Assembly: GCA_016705955.1 (NCBI GenBank)
Contig: JADJKO010000002.1
Span: 434,001 to 498,000, forward strand
Length of the DNA stretch: 64,000 nucleotides
Direction: 5' to 3'
Source of the DNA: Flavobacteriales bacterium
GTDB taxonomy: Bacteria > Bacteroidota > Bacteroidia > Flavobacteriales_F > PHOS-HE28
The translations under genes were made by a program, and so were the position numbers. The notes beneath the pieces were generated by a model. That model was not told the DNA's origin, did not search any database, and was given only the letters and a program-made list of their open reading frames with translations. Positions 10,304 through 19,326 of this stretch are shown here, piece by piece. Position 1 is the first letter of the stretch, and every line of letters starts with the position of its first letter.

Positions 10304-11623
10304 TCAGTACAGCACGCTGAAGGATCTCATGATCGTGGGTCCAGCGCCAAAGCTTCTGAGCACGTAGGTACCGTTGGGCAGATCAGAAACAGGAATGCTC
10401 ATGGATCCATTGAATGGTCCCTGCACCTCCTTCACAATGCGACCGGTGACATCCGTGACGGTCAGGCGCGATGTTCCAGGGGGCAGGCCATCCACCCGGA
10501 GTTCGGTGCTCGCGGGATTGGGGTAGATGCGCAGTTGGCCCTGTCCGTATGAACCGATCGCTGTGGTCATATCCGTAGCGAAAGCAGCCAAGTAGACCAT
10601 GGTTGGATCCACCGCGTCCCATCCGGACAGGAATACGGTGTCACCCGAACATACGATATCATCGATGGTCCGGCCGAAGGTGTAGTTCCCAGTTTGAGCC
10701 CCCATCGCGTTGAAGCGATACAGGATGCCTGTTTGTGGTGACACACTTTGGCTGCCCGAGATCCAGACGTTACCGAGAGCATCTCCAACGATCCCGGTCA
10801 GTGTGGTGGTCTGAGGGAGGGTCACAATGGAACTCCAGATAACCGTGCCTGCGGTATCCACGGCTCCGATATCCATGGTCAAATTGCTATTCACGCTGGC
10901 GTAGTTGATCACGTCGTTGGTCAGCATGAGCAATGTTCGCGTCGATGATCCGCTGGAAGGCACGACAAGCGGGGACAGAAGCGTCATGGAACTCCTATCC
11001 AGGGCAATGATATTCGGGACTCGGCCGCAGTAGATCCGCATCTCATCCGCCGCGATCCGGTCCGTTGTTGGCACAATAGCACGGCCCATGAGCCAATGGT
11101 GGTTGGAGAAGTTGCGAATGACCGTCGGGGAAACCGTGATGTCGCCGAACTGATCATGGTGAACATCCACTTGTGGGCCGCCACCGGTGTGCATGGAGAA
11201 TGTCGTCGCACTATCCAACGTGATCCTCGCGGAGCGATACCAACTCACGTCGTCCAACTGACCCACATAGTGATCAATGAAATAGAGCGTGTCACTTTGC
11301 GCCAATAGACGAAGAGGCTCGTCTCTGTAAAATGGGTAGCCCGTTGTGATCGTTACAGGTAGGAATGTGCCGAGGGTCAACACAGTGTAAGGAGGTGGGA
11401 CGTCGCTTCCGTCCGTATTGAACGCACGGATATACGTGTGCGGATCAGCTGGCCCAGGTTGAAATGCGAGGTGAAGTCGGTCGGTGCTGTGATCCAATGC
11501 CAGTCTGGTAACATGCGAGGAGGATGGCACTAGGCGGGTCCAGACGGGATCAATGGGAACCTGAGCGATCGACCGGTTAGTTGCCAATGCCACGATCATG
11601 CAAATGGTGAGTCCGGCTCTCAT
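10304..11623 (-). CDS. Secreted protein with T9SS type A sorting domain (pair A, copy 1)
   Basis: Start set at ATG 11623: it opens a signal peptide (MRAGLTICMIVALATNRSIA) and overlaps the stop of the gene above by ATGA, so translation is probably coupled. The 439-residue product ends in a classic T9SS type A domain: RIYPNPASTELRVDG, LTVTDVTGRIV, LPNGTYVLRSFG. The central part has propeller-like repeats with short hydrophobic strands but no recognised catalytic motif. It is presumably exported across the outer membrane and attached to or shed from the surface. A paralogue lies at 12784-14125. Function unknown. Confidence 0.85.
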   Translation of the reverse strand: MRAGLTICMIVALATNRSIAQVPIDPVWTRLVPSSSHVTRLALDHSTDRLHLAFQPGPADPHTYIRAFNTDGSDVPPPYTVLTLGTFLPVTITTGYPFYRDEPLRLLAQSDTLYFIDHYVGQLDDVSWYRSARITLDSATTFSMHTGGGPQVDVHHDQFGDITVSPTVIRNFSNHHWLMGRAIVPTTDRIAADEMRIYCGRVPNIIALDRSSMTLLSPLVVPSSGSSTRTLLMLTNDVINYASVNSNLTMDIGAVDTAGTVIWSSIVTLPQTTTLTGIVGDALGNVWISGSQSVSPQTGILYRFNAMGAQTGNYTFGRTIDDIVCSGDTVFLSGWDAVDPTMVYLAAFATDMTTAIGSYGQGQLRIYPNPASTELRVDGLPPGTSRLTVTDVTGRIVKEVQGPFNGSMSIPVSDLPNGTYVLRSFGAGPTIMRSFSVLY

Positions 11624-12666
11624 GGCTGTGGAGTTCCGTGCATGATGAAATTCACGTTCGTACTCATCGTGCCGGCTAGGACAATTGCCCCGACCTGAAG
11701 GTCCAATCCTGTGATCGCTGAACCTATGGTCTCTGATGAGTAAGAACCCGTGGCCGAATCCAGCCACACCAAATTATTGCCAACCGCAGTCCACAGCCGA
11801 CCGTGATCATCGCGCACGAGTTCGACTGGAATATCGGTGAATGGCAGTACTTGTTCCCAGATGCTTCCCTGATGCAAGAGGTACTTGCCTACATGCAATG
11901 AGCCATCGACCTTGCAGGCCCAGTAGAGCGTGTCACCGTTCATACAGGTCTTGCCGGTGTTTGAAACTGTTCCAGTGAACAAGTCGAACGTACTACCCAC
12001 CGTTCCGGCGACCTTATCCACCATGTGAACTGATGGGAAGTTGATGGATAGGATGGAATCAGGTGTGGCCTCCAAGCTGTACGGAGAGAAAGGCACGCAG
12101 GCAGGCCATGGCGCACCGCTACCCAATTTGAAAATAGTCGAATAGGCAGGCAGACAACTCGTGCTGCCCCCGCCGATGTACACGCCAGCGCCATCCGCCA
12201 GCACGCACAACGCTGATGCATAACCATAGCCCGGTGGACCTATATCCAAACCTTCGATGATAAGTCCATTGCAGTAGATGTAGAAGTGATTGTTGAGCGT
12301 GGAAACATTAAGAACATCCATCCGTGGGGAACCGGTCCGAGAAGTTGCGGCCACATAGTGGTCCAAGCTTGCGAAGGCGTTCAAGCATCCGACCCATGGA
12401 TCCAAATAGTTTCCCGGATGTCCGTTCGCATCATACCCTCTCCATAGTTCATCGGTGTCGCAAGTACCGCTGCTCTCATCGTAGATCACTTCGGATCGTC
12501 CGTTGTTTGGGTTGATGAAGGCGGCGAGGATCATGGGATCGTTGGGAAGTTCCGACATCCAATCCACCACGATCGGTGGCTGCGCAACTACGGATCCGCA
12601 AAACGAAAAGATCACGCACATCACGATCCATCGTGATCGTCCACCGGCAATAGGTGCGTTGCGCAT
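11620..12666 (-). CDS. Secreted hypothetical protein (pair B, copy 1)
   Basis: 348 residues beginning with a hydrophobic signal segment (RWIVMCVIFSFCGSVVAQ) and then PPIVVDW. The rest is rich in Gly, Ser and aromatic residues with a repetitive strand pattern (GRLWTAVGNNLVWLDSATG), suggesting a beta-propeller. Unlike its downstream partner it has no T9SS sorting domain, so it may stay periplasmic or work with the partner. Its stop overlaps the partner's start by four bases. The first 20 codons are almost identical to those of the paralogue at 14129-15219. Function not recognised. Confidence 0.75.
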   Translation of the reverse strand: MRNAPIAGGRSRWIVMCVIFSFCGSVVAQPPIVVDWMSELPNDPMILAAFINPNNGRSEVIYDESSGTCDTDELWRGYDANGHPGNYLDPWVGCLNAFASLDHYVAATSRTGSPRMDVLNVSTLNNHFYIYCNGLIIEGLDIGPPGYGYASALCVLADGAGVYIGGGSTSCLPAYSTIFKLGSGAPWPACVPFSPYSLEATPDSILSINFPSVHMVDKVAGTVGSTFDLFTGTVSNTGKTCMNGDTLYWACKVDGSLHVGKYLLHQGSIWEQVLPFTDIPVELVRDDHGRLWTAVGNNLVWLDSATGSYSSETIGSAITGLDLQVGAIVLAGTMSTNVNFIMHGTPQP

Positions 12667-12702
12667 GACACTGAAAGAACGAACAAGGTAGGTGCTGGTT
12701 GC

Positions 12703-12766
12703 CTAGCCGCGAACCGCCGGTCGGCGAGCCGCCAGATCACACAGGCTCTTGGCCAGTTCCGCGTTG
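12703..12766 (-). pseudogene. Duplicated 3' end of mnmH
   Basis: On the minus strand this reads AELAKSLCDLAARRPAVRG-stop, aligning with the restored C-terminus of mnmH (ELAKSLCDLAVRRSVVRG-stop; 15 of 18 residues identical). Nothing upstream of the fragment resembles mnmH. It marks the join between the two copies of the secreted-protein unit, and it supports the frameshift correction proposed for the full mnmH gene. Confidence 0.85.
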
Positions 12767-12783
12767 GCCGCGCAATTTCCGGA

Positions 12784-14125
12784 TCAGCGCAGCACGCTGA
12801 AGGATCTCATGGTCGTGGGTCCAGCGCCAAAGCTTCTGAGCACGTACGTACCGTTGGGCAGATCAGAAACAGGAATGCTCATGGATCCATTGAAAGGCCC
12901 CTGCATTTCTTTCACAAAGCGACCCGTGACATCCGTGACGGTCAGGCGCGATGTTCCTGGCGAGAGGCCATCCATGCGGAGCTCGGTGCTGGCGGGGTTG
13001 GGGTAGATGCGCAAGGCATTGACATCAGTACTGGGAACATCCGTGATCAGATCGATATCGAAAGCGGCCAAGTAGGTGTCCGAGGTTGAACCCGTCACCC
13101 GCCCGGTGAGGAAGAGCGTTGTACCGCTACTCGCGATGCCATCGATCCTGCGGCTGAAGCTGTTCACGCCATAAGAACCGCTAGAGTAGTGGAAGCGATA
13201 GAGCAGGCCTTGGTCAGTAACTCCAGTTACGTGGTTTACGAATGCGATCCAGAAGTCGCCATTCTCATCGACATGATATGCGGTTGGGACTAGTCCGGAC
13301 GGAACGAGAATGGTCCTGGCCCAAATGAGCCCGGTGTTGATATCTGCAAGACCAAGGTCCATGGTGCCATTGCTCGTGGTCGCGGCGTAGTTGAAAGTTG
13401 AGCCAAGGTTGGCGAGACAGACACCCGTGGTTGCGCTAGCCGAGGATGGAACCAAGATGGATGTCGCTGTGGTCATCGTGGACCGGTCGATATGTGTAAG
13501 AAATGGGGGAACCCCCAACACAACGTCATCGCCCAACACTGCAATGCCTCCAGTTTGGGGTGCACTGATATCCCCATCCGGCCAGCCTGTGGGGCCGTAG
13601 CGACGCAATTCGTCACCGGCGAGGATCAAGGTGCCCTGCATATCCCGATGGAAAGCGTTCAAGGGAGTACTACCGCAACCAAATAGATAGATCGGGTTAC
13701 CGTCCGTACGCATCACTTTCAGCCAATTCAGATCATCGGTCTCGTTGAAGTAAACCTCGCCGCGAACGATCGCTGACAACGTGTCGTTGGTCACTGAAAG
13801 TTGAATGATGTGGGTCACTTGATAGTCCCCTGGATCGATCCCGTAAAGCAGCACTGGAGGAAGGAGTGATGTCATTCCCTTCCGTATCGAAGACTTGGAT
13901 CCTGTATGGTCCGCCCGGACTGAACTCTATGATCGCCCGGTAGATCCGATCAGTGCCTTGGTCGTATGCCACGCGAGTGGAGAGCACGTCATAGCTAGCA
14001 AGTAAACTTCCTGCACCGTATGGGTCCACATGAGACCACAGCGGCGTAAGCGGTTCTTGGGCCTGCACCGCGAAGCGCGGTGTGCATGCCAAGGAAAGGA
14101 TCAAAGCCACGATTCTGGTCCGCAT
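12784..14125 (-). CDS. Secreted T9SS type A protein (pair A, copy 2), frameshifted near 13861
   Basis: Paralogue of the gene at 10304-11623. The first frame starts at ATG 14125 with a signal peptide (MRTRIVALILSLACTPRFA) and holds good sequence to EGNDITP. The rest, from PPVLLYGIDPGDY to the T9SS type A domain (RIYPNPASTELRMDG, LPNGTYVLRSFG), is in another frame that ends at 12784. Removing one base in the TT of CCTTCC (forward AA at 13861-13862) joins them as DITPPPVLLYG, matching DVPPPY in the paralogue. It lies three bases after the restored stop of the upper gene. Either an assembly error or a recent mutation. Confidence 0.78.
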
Positions 14126-14128
14126 GTT

Positions 14129-15219
14129 CTATGGAATTACATGCCCATGCAGGACATAGCTTGTTGTACCGTCCATACTTCCGGTGATCGCCACGGTCGA
14201 CCCACCATGTCCATTCCTTTCACGACCTGACCGATGGAATAGCTCTGGTAAGAACCATCGGATTGGTCGAGCCAGACGATGTTGTTGCCCGAGGCGGTCC
14301 ACAGGCGGCCATAGGCATCGCGGTGCAACTTCACTGGGTTTCCGGAGAAGGGCAGTGTCACTTCCCAGATCGGACCCGAACCCAGCAGGTATCTGCCCAC
14401 ATGAAGTTGCCCGTCACTGAGACGGCTCGCCCAGAATAAGGTGTCACCGGAGATCGCAGTGTACCCGTTGTTCACGGAACTTCCGCTGAAGAGGTCGAAG
14501 GTCCCGGATTGGGTTCCATTGGTCGTGTCAACCTTGGTCACGGTGGGGAATCCAATGGCGAGCAGTGTGTCGTTCCAGATCTCGAAGGTCACAAAATGGT
14601 TGTCCATGCAAGCGGTCCAACTCGTGCCAAGGTCCACCGTTGGATACGGAGTCTTCCAGATGCGGTCCAAGCAATCATACTCATTGCCGCCGATGATCCC
14701 ATTGCCGCCGCCCAAGAAGAAATTTCCACCGGAAACAAGGAGCGCGTGTCGCGTGTAGTCCGTCACGGAGTATGTGTCTGGTCCGCTGTTCATGGCAACG
14801 GCCTCAGTTGGAAAGCTGGAGTAGTGGATGCCAGAAACCCAAACAGTCGGAGTAGGAACGCCAATATCCATGCATACGAGTACTCCCTGTTGCCATGCGC
14901 AGAACTGTTGACTGATGCCATAGATCTCTATGCAACTCGGGGCCATGGGATATTGTGGCTCACCACTCGCCGAGAATGACAAGCCGACCACATAGGTTCC
15001 GCAGCCTGTGAATTCTTGCACCGGGTCACCTCCAACATACATCGTGGTGGATCCACTGTCTGATGTGCGCACTCCATGCACCCAATTGTCCCATAAGAGT
15101 TGATCCTGTATCCAATCCACCACGATCGGCGGCTGAGCCAGCACGGATCCACACCAAATGAGGATCACGCACATCACGATCCATCGTGATCGTCCACCGG
15201 CAATAGGTGCGTTGCGCAT
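14129..15219 (-). CDS. Secreted hypothetical protein (pair B, copy 2), 3' frameshift near 14202
   Basis: Paralogue of 11620-12666 with a near-identical signal peptide (RWIVMCVILIWCGSVLAQ). As read, it ends at 14137 with an unrelated tail. Adding one G to the GGG at 14201-14203 (minus strand) restores VGSTVAITGSMDGTTSYVLHG and a stop at 14129, aligned with VGAIVLAGTMSTNVNFIMHG in copy 1. The restored stop is three bases before the start of the partner gene. Propeller-like, no sorting domain, function unknown. Confidence 0.75.
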
Positions 15220-15255
15220 GACACTGAATGAACGAACAAGGTAGGCGCTGGTTGC

Positions 15256-16292
15256 CTAGCCGCGAACGACCGATCGACGAACCGCCAGATCACACAGGCT
15301 CTTCGCCAATTCAGCATGTCCTCCACTCTGCAATGGCATGCGCACCACGCGTTCCTTCTCCCGCTTCTCCACCCGAAGGCATACGTCTTGTCGTAGTACG
15401 TCAACGCGATGATCGCCACGGTGCGCAGATCGCCTTCGGCCAACGCAGCCAACGCGGTCTTGCAGTGCTGCGGTCCCACGCGCTTCTCGATGCGCTTCAT
15501 CGCCTCGGCAAGTTGTTCTGCCGGGTACTTTCCATAATCCACCACGAGGCGGTCGGCGCGGTCCGCTTGGCTCATCTCCGCGAAATAGAGCGTGCTGCTG
15601 CGCATGCGGTCATGAAGGGCTTGCGGGATCTTGCATCGACCGATCAATTGGCTCTCATCCTCCACCCAAACAGGGCGTGTGCGATCCAACTTTATCAGTT
15701 CACTCCACAAGCGGTTCTCGAAGTGCTCGGTGGTGGGCTGCGCTTCCTCGCCGATGGCGCCGAAGGACGATCCCTTGTGATGCGCCAATCCTTCAAGGTC
15801 GATGACCTGTTCGCCCAGATCGCGCAAGTGTCCGAGCGTTTCCGTCTTACCGGTGCCCGTGTACCCGCCAAGCACACGCAGTTCCAGCGGCGCATCGAAC
15901 GCCGCGAGTACATGGTTCCGGAATGCCTTGTAGCCCTTGCGCAAGGTGATCACCTCCGCGAAGCCCGCCTTGTCCAGCAGCCAAGCCACACTGCCGCTGC
16001 GTTCACCACCGCGCCAACAATGCACGCGGATCCTTCCATCGGGCGCGAGCGCCTTTGCTTGCTCCACCATCACGGCCAGTTTCGGTCCGACGATCCGCAA
16101 GCCTTCCAGCATCGCTACATCGCGACCTTGCTGCTTGTAGAGCGTACCCACAACTGCACGTTCCTCATTGCTGAAGAGCGGCATCGAATGCGCACCGGGA
16201 ATATGTCCGTGCGCGAATTCACCCGGCGACCGCACGTCGATGATCGATGTTCCCTGCTCCAGGAATTCAGCGATATCAACTGCCTTTACCAT
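15256..16292 (-). CDS. mnmH: tRNA 2-selenouridine synthase, 3' frameshift near 15372
   Basis: Replaces sulfur by selenium at the wobble 2-thiouridine of some tRNAs, using selenophosphate from SelD. The N-terminal rhodanese domain has the active-site Cys92 in HCWRGGERSGS. A P-loop GGYTGTGKT follows at about 142-150. The frame as read continues to 15174 with an unrelated basic tail after TYYDKTYAFG. One missing base near 15370-15374 restores LEKREKERVVRMPLQSGGH, then AELAKSLCDL and a stop at 15256. The truncated copy of this tail at 12703-12766 independently supports the correction. The selD partner is downstream, beyond the duplicated secreted pair. Confidence 0.9.
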
Positions 16293-16373
16293 GGATCGAT
16301 CGAACAGCTTTTGGGACGATCACTTGCCTCCTGTTCCTACCCCTGCTCCTGACACTGCCCCTGCTCCTTGCAT

Positions 16374-16775
16374 TTACGTTATCGCATTCAGCATCACACT
16401 GAACACCGTAATGCTGTTCGGGTCGCGATCGTAGAAGAGCTTGTCCAGCGCTTCCAACACGTTCTTCGCGCGGAAGTAGGAGGTCTGTAGGCCGGTGTCG
16501 CCGCGCGTGCTCCACTGGATGGTGTAGCTGCTCGTACGTTCCTTGTACGTTTTCACATACGTGAGCATTTCGCGCAACGCGTCCAGCTTGTCGCTGCCGG
16601 TGGTGGCGTGAAAAAGGAAACTCTGGTTGTGGTTCGGGTTCAACGTGATCAAGTGCAGCTGCGTGCGCTTGCCCTTGGTCTCGAAGTTGAAGAGCAGGCT
16701 GTCCTTGCCCATGCCGATGTAGTTGCCGATGTCCTTCTGAAGGCTGGCGAGTTCGAGGTTGCGGTCGCGGGTCAT
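16374..16775 (-). CDS. Conserved hypothetical protein
   Basis: 133 residues, soluble, no signal peptide. Visible features are a hydrophobic strand with an aromatic patch (KDSLLFNFETKGKRTQLHLI), a charged helix (DALREMLTYVKTYKERTSSY) and a C-terminal helix ending VFSVMLNAIT. No catalytic motif was recognised. It sits 21 bases after the polysaccharide gene on the same strand and may be co-transcribed, but it also has its own possible -7 element. Between it and mnmH is a C+T-rich low-complexity stretch (about 16325-16372). Confidence 0.6.
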   Translation of the reverse strand: MTRDRNLELASLQKDIGNYIGMGKDSLLFNFETKGKRTQLHLITLNPNHNQSFLFHATTGSDKLDALREMLTYVKTYKERTSSYTIQWSTRGDTGLQTSYFRAKNVLEALDKLFYDRDPNSITVFSVMLNAIT

Positions 16776-16791
16776 GTCAATTGAAGTGCGT

Positions 16792-16799
16792 CGAAATTA
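16792..16799 (-). promoter_or_regulatory. Possible -7 promoter element TAATTTCG
   Basis: Minus-strand TAATTTCG ending 16 bases before the ATG at 16775. It overlaps the stop region of the upstream gene. Same TAnnTTCG form as at 9142. Confidence 0.3.
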
Positions 16800-18644
16800 G
16801 TCACCACGCGAAGGATGGTACTCAGGCACCATGCCCTGCATGGCGCCAACGAGGTCCGCGTCGTTCGCCGAGGATGCTGTGCGGAGGAGTTCATCCACCG
16901 CAGTCATCACCGCGCGGCCATCCACCGGTGCCACCTTGCCGATGAGGATCCGCGGATGGTGCGTGGGCAAGGTGTTCTCGCTGGTGGCGAGCAATTCCTC
17001 AAAGAGCTTTTCGCCGGGGCGAAGTCCGGTGTACACCACTTCGATGTCGATGCCTGGTTCCATCCCGCTCAATCGGATCATCTTGTCGGCGAGGTCGGCG
17101 ATGCGTACGGGTTCGCCCATGTCGAAGACGTAGATCTCGCCGCCGGTGCTCATGGCCGACGCTTCCAGCACCAAGCGGCACGCTTCCGGAATGGTCATGA
17201 AGAAGCGGTTCACCTCCGGGTGCGTGACCGTCACAGGTCCACCCGCTTCGATCTGCTTGCGGAAGAGCGGGATCACCGAACCGCTGCTGCCGAGCACATT
17301 GCCGAAACGCGTGGTGACGAAGGTGGTCTCGCATTGTGTCCCGAGTCCGCCGACGACCATTTCCGCCACGCGCTTGCTCGCACCCATCACGCTGGTGGGG
17401 TTCACGGCCTTGTCCGTGCTGATGAGGACGAAGCGCTCCACGCCATGCGCGCAGGCGAGTTCGGCCATCGTGCGCGTACCGCCCACGTTCGTGCGGACGG
17501 CTTCGCTCGGTTGCGCCTCCATCAGTGGCACATGCTTGTAGGCGGCCGCGTGGAAGACTACTTGCGGACGATGCGCCGTGAACACACCTTGCATGCGGTC
17601 GTGGTCGCGCACATCCGCCACCAGCACATGCACGTTCGCGCTGCGTCCTTTGCCGGCGAGTTCCATCTGGACATCGTACAGCCCCGACTCGGCAATGTCC
17701 ACCAGGACCAATTGCGCGGGGCTCATCTCCGAAAGCTGGCGCACCAGTTCGTTGCCGATGCTTCCCGCAGCGCCCGTGACGAGGATCCGTTTTCCGGTGA
17801 GCAGCTCGCGCACCTTGGCTTGTTCGAATTCGATCACCGCGCGACCGAGCAGATCCTCGATGCGCACCTGCTGGATCTGTCCGGCGCTGAGTTGGCCATT
17901 GATCCAATCATTCACCGGAGGGATGGTGAGCACGCGCACCTTCGCCGCGAAGCAGGCATCCACCACGCGACGGCGGTTCTCCGGATCCGGCTTGCCGATA
18001 GCGATGATCACCTGGTCCACGCCGCCATCGGCCAGAAGCGAAGCGAGTTTGTCGGTGCGATGTACGAGCACGCCCTCCAAGCGCTTGCCCGCTTTCTGCA
18101 CGGCATCATCCACGAACGCCACCACCTCATACTTCACCGACCCTTCGCGATCCAGCGTCCGCTTGGTGATCAGTCCCGCTTCACCCGCCCCGTGGATGAT
18201 CACGCGCACGCGCTCCTTGCCGGAACCACGTGAACGCAGGTGGATCAATTTGAAGGCGATGCGTGAAGAGATCAGCAGCATCGCCGTGGCCATGAAGTCG
18301 ATCACGATCACCGCACGCGGCAGGAAGTAGTAGCCGTCGAAGAAGTAGAATCGGACCAGGCTGGCCACGCCGAAGGCCACGGATCCTGCCAGCACGGTGA
18401 GGAAGATCCGCCGCGCATCATCGGTGCTGGTGTGGCGCACCATCTGGCGCGGGATCCCGGCAACGAGAAAGCTCGCGCCACGGATCAGGAGGAAGACCGG
18501 TACAGCAGGCAGCAGGATGTCCACTTCATAGTCCGGTACCTGGAAGTTGAAACGCAGCAAGTAGCCTGCGGCCAGTGCCACCAGGCACAGCACCAGATCG
18601 ATGACAAGGATCCCGAAACGGGGGAAGAGGCGCGGCAGGGCCAT
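16797..18644 (-). CDS. Membrane nucleotide-sugar 4,6-dehydratase (WbpM/CapD type)
   Basis: 615 residues, full length for the WbpM/PglF/CapD group. The first 130 residues hold four hydrophobic segments; then comes a Rossmann-like CoA-binding domain (VRVIIHGAGEAGLITKRTL), and from about 280 an extended SDR domain with ILVTGAAGSIGNELVRQL and the STDKAVNPTSVMGASKR region. Members convert UDP-GlcNAc or a related UDP-HexNAc to the 4-keto-6-deoxy sugar at the inner membrane, feeding surface polysaccharide or glycan synthesis. In this subgroup the usual active-site Tyr is Met, and Met is seen here (VMGASKR). The TA pair is divergent upstream. Confidence 0.9.
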   Translation of the reverse strand: MALPRLFPRFGILVIDLVLCLVALAAGYLLRFNFQVPDYEVDILLPAVPVFLLIRGASFLVAGIPRQMVRHTSTDDARRIFLTVLAGSVAFGVASLVRFYFFDGYYFLPRAVIVIDFMATAMLLISSRIAFKLIHLRSRGSGKERVRVIIHGAGEAGLITKRTLDREGSVKYEVVAFVDDAVQKAGKRLEGVLVHRTDKLASLLADGGVDQVIIAIGKPDPENRRRVVDACFAAKVRVLTIPPVNDWINGQLSAGQIQQVRIEDLLGRAVIEFEQAKVRELLTGKRILVTGAAGSIGNELVRQLSEMSPAQLVLVDIAESGLYDVQMELAGKGRSANVHVLVADVRDHDRMQGVFTAHRPQVVFHAAAYKHVPLMEAQPSEAVRTNVGGTRTMAELACAHGVERFVLISTDKAVNPTSVMGASKRVAEMVVGGLGTQCETTFVTTRFGNVLGSSGSVIPLFRKQIEAGGPVTVTHPEVNRFFMTIPEACRLVLEASAMSTGGEIYVFDMGEPVRIADLADKMIRLSGMEPGIDIEVVYTGLRPGEKLFEELLATSENTLPTHHPRILIGKVAPVDGRAVMTAVDELLRTASSANDADLVGAMQGMVPEYHPSRGD

Positions 18645-18712
18645 GGAGAGCGCGAAAGATAGAAGGGGAGGCGCTGGTGCTCCAGTACATTTACGGCATC
18701 AAGCCCATTGTC

Positions 18713-18952
18713 ATGACCGCCATTGAATTGCGCACCGAGATCCTTCAATTGATATCGCAAGAGGAGAACACGAGCGTCCTCGAGGCCATCAAGCTGTTGT
18801 TGAGGCGGGAGGACGGTGATCCGGACGATGACATTTCGGAGGAGGAACTCGCTGAACTGGAGCAGCAACGGCAGGATCGGATCAGCGGGAAATTGAAGTT
18901 CCATAGCGAGGAGGAGTCGCTCAGGATCATCCGCCAAGGGAAGAAGGAATGA
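18713..18952 (+). CDS. Antitoxin of a ParE/RelE-type module
   Basis: 79 residues from ATG 18713 (an upstream in-frame ATG at 18677 would add 12 residues). An N-terminal helical segment (IELRTEILQLISQEENTSVLEAIKLLL would be its span, residues 4-30) resembles the dimerising part of such antitoxins. A very acidic middle (DGDPDDDISEEELAELEQQ) follows and a basic tail. The stop overlaps the toxin start by ATGA, which is the usual antitoxin-first arrangement. It probably binds the toxin and its own promoter. Assigned mainly from context and composition. Confidence 0.65.
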   Translation: MTAIELRTEILQLISQEENTSVLEAIKLLLRREDGDPDDDISEEELAELEQQRQDRISGKLKFHSEEESLRIIRQGKKE

Positions 18953-19242
18953 AGTATTCGTTGGAGGTCGCGCCCAGCGTGACGCGGCAGGCATCGCGGG
19001 TATACATCCACCGGGAGACTGAACGTAAAGGCGCTGGTGAACGGTTCGTAGCAGCCTTGGCGGAATGCTATGCGGCGATCAAGGCCAACCCTTATGGGTA
19101 CCAGCTGCGGAAGGGGAATTTCCGTCATGCTCAACTGCGACGGCTGTTTTACCGGGTCGTGTACGAAGTGGAGGGCGACCGCATCTACGTTCATCAACTC
19201 CGACATACAAGCCGCAGGGTGAGCCGCCGCTTCGGGCCGTGA
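18949..19242 (+). CDS. ParE/RelE-family toxin
   Basis: 97 residues with the RelE/ParE pattern: N-terminal strand (YSLEVAPSVTRQ), helical hairpin with basic face (YIHRETERKGAGERFVAALA), then the LRKGNFRHAQLRRLFYRVVY core and VYEVEGDRIYVHQLRHTSR strands. The family acts either as a ribosome-dependent mRNA nuclease or as a gyrase poison. The sequence does not decide between them, although the FYRVVYEVEGDRIYV segment is closer to ParE-like proteins. Translationally coupled to the antitoxin. Sits between polysaccharide genes. Confidence 0.78.
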   Translation: MKYSLEVAPSVTRQASRVYIHRETERKGAGERFVAALAECYAAIKANPYGYQLRKGNFRHAQLRRLFYRVVYEVEGDRIYVHQLRHTSRRVSRRFGP

Positions 19243-19326
19243 ACACACCACTCTTGGAGGATCATCACGTCTTGACATCGCAGCGTCATTCGGGATGACG
19301 CATCTTCGCCCACCATCATCAAGCAG

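Larger units (their letters stand above)
10284..12705 (-). repeat. Tandem duplication, unit 1 (secreted pair plus mnmH stop region)
   Basis: Runs from the TTGGCC(A/G)CGCAA block before selD to the mnmH-like stop at 12703. It is homologous end to end with 12765-15258: same two genes, same 5' leader sequence (identical over the block before each upper gene) and near-identical 3' ends of the lower gene. The period is about 2.5 kb. Confidence 0.8.
12765..15258 (-). repeat. Tandem duplication, unit 2
   Basis: Second copy of the unit at 10284-12705, adjoining the real mnmH stop at 15256. The flanking blocks (TTGGCCGCGCAA at the selD-facing end, GGTTGCCTAGCCGCGAAC at the mnmH end) correspond to those of unit 1. 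Confidence 0.8.

Noticed and set aside
9358..10320. Plus-strand frame opposite selD
   Set aside because: Shadow of a fully conserved selD.
15228..16352. Plus-strand frame opposite mnmH
   Set aside because: Shadow of mnmH; composition is implausible and no start context is seen.
16815..18233. Long plus-strand frame opposite the nucleotide-sugar dehydratase
   Set aside because: Antisense shadow: His/Arg/Ala-rich with no domain, while the minus strand encodes a complete conserved enzyme.
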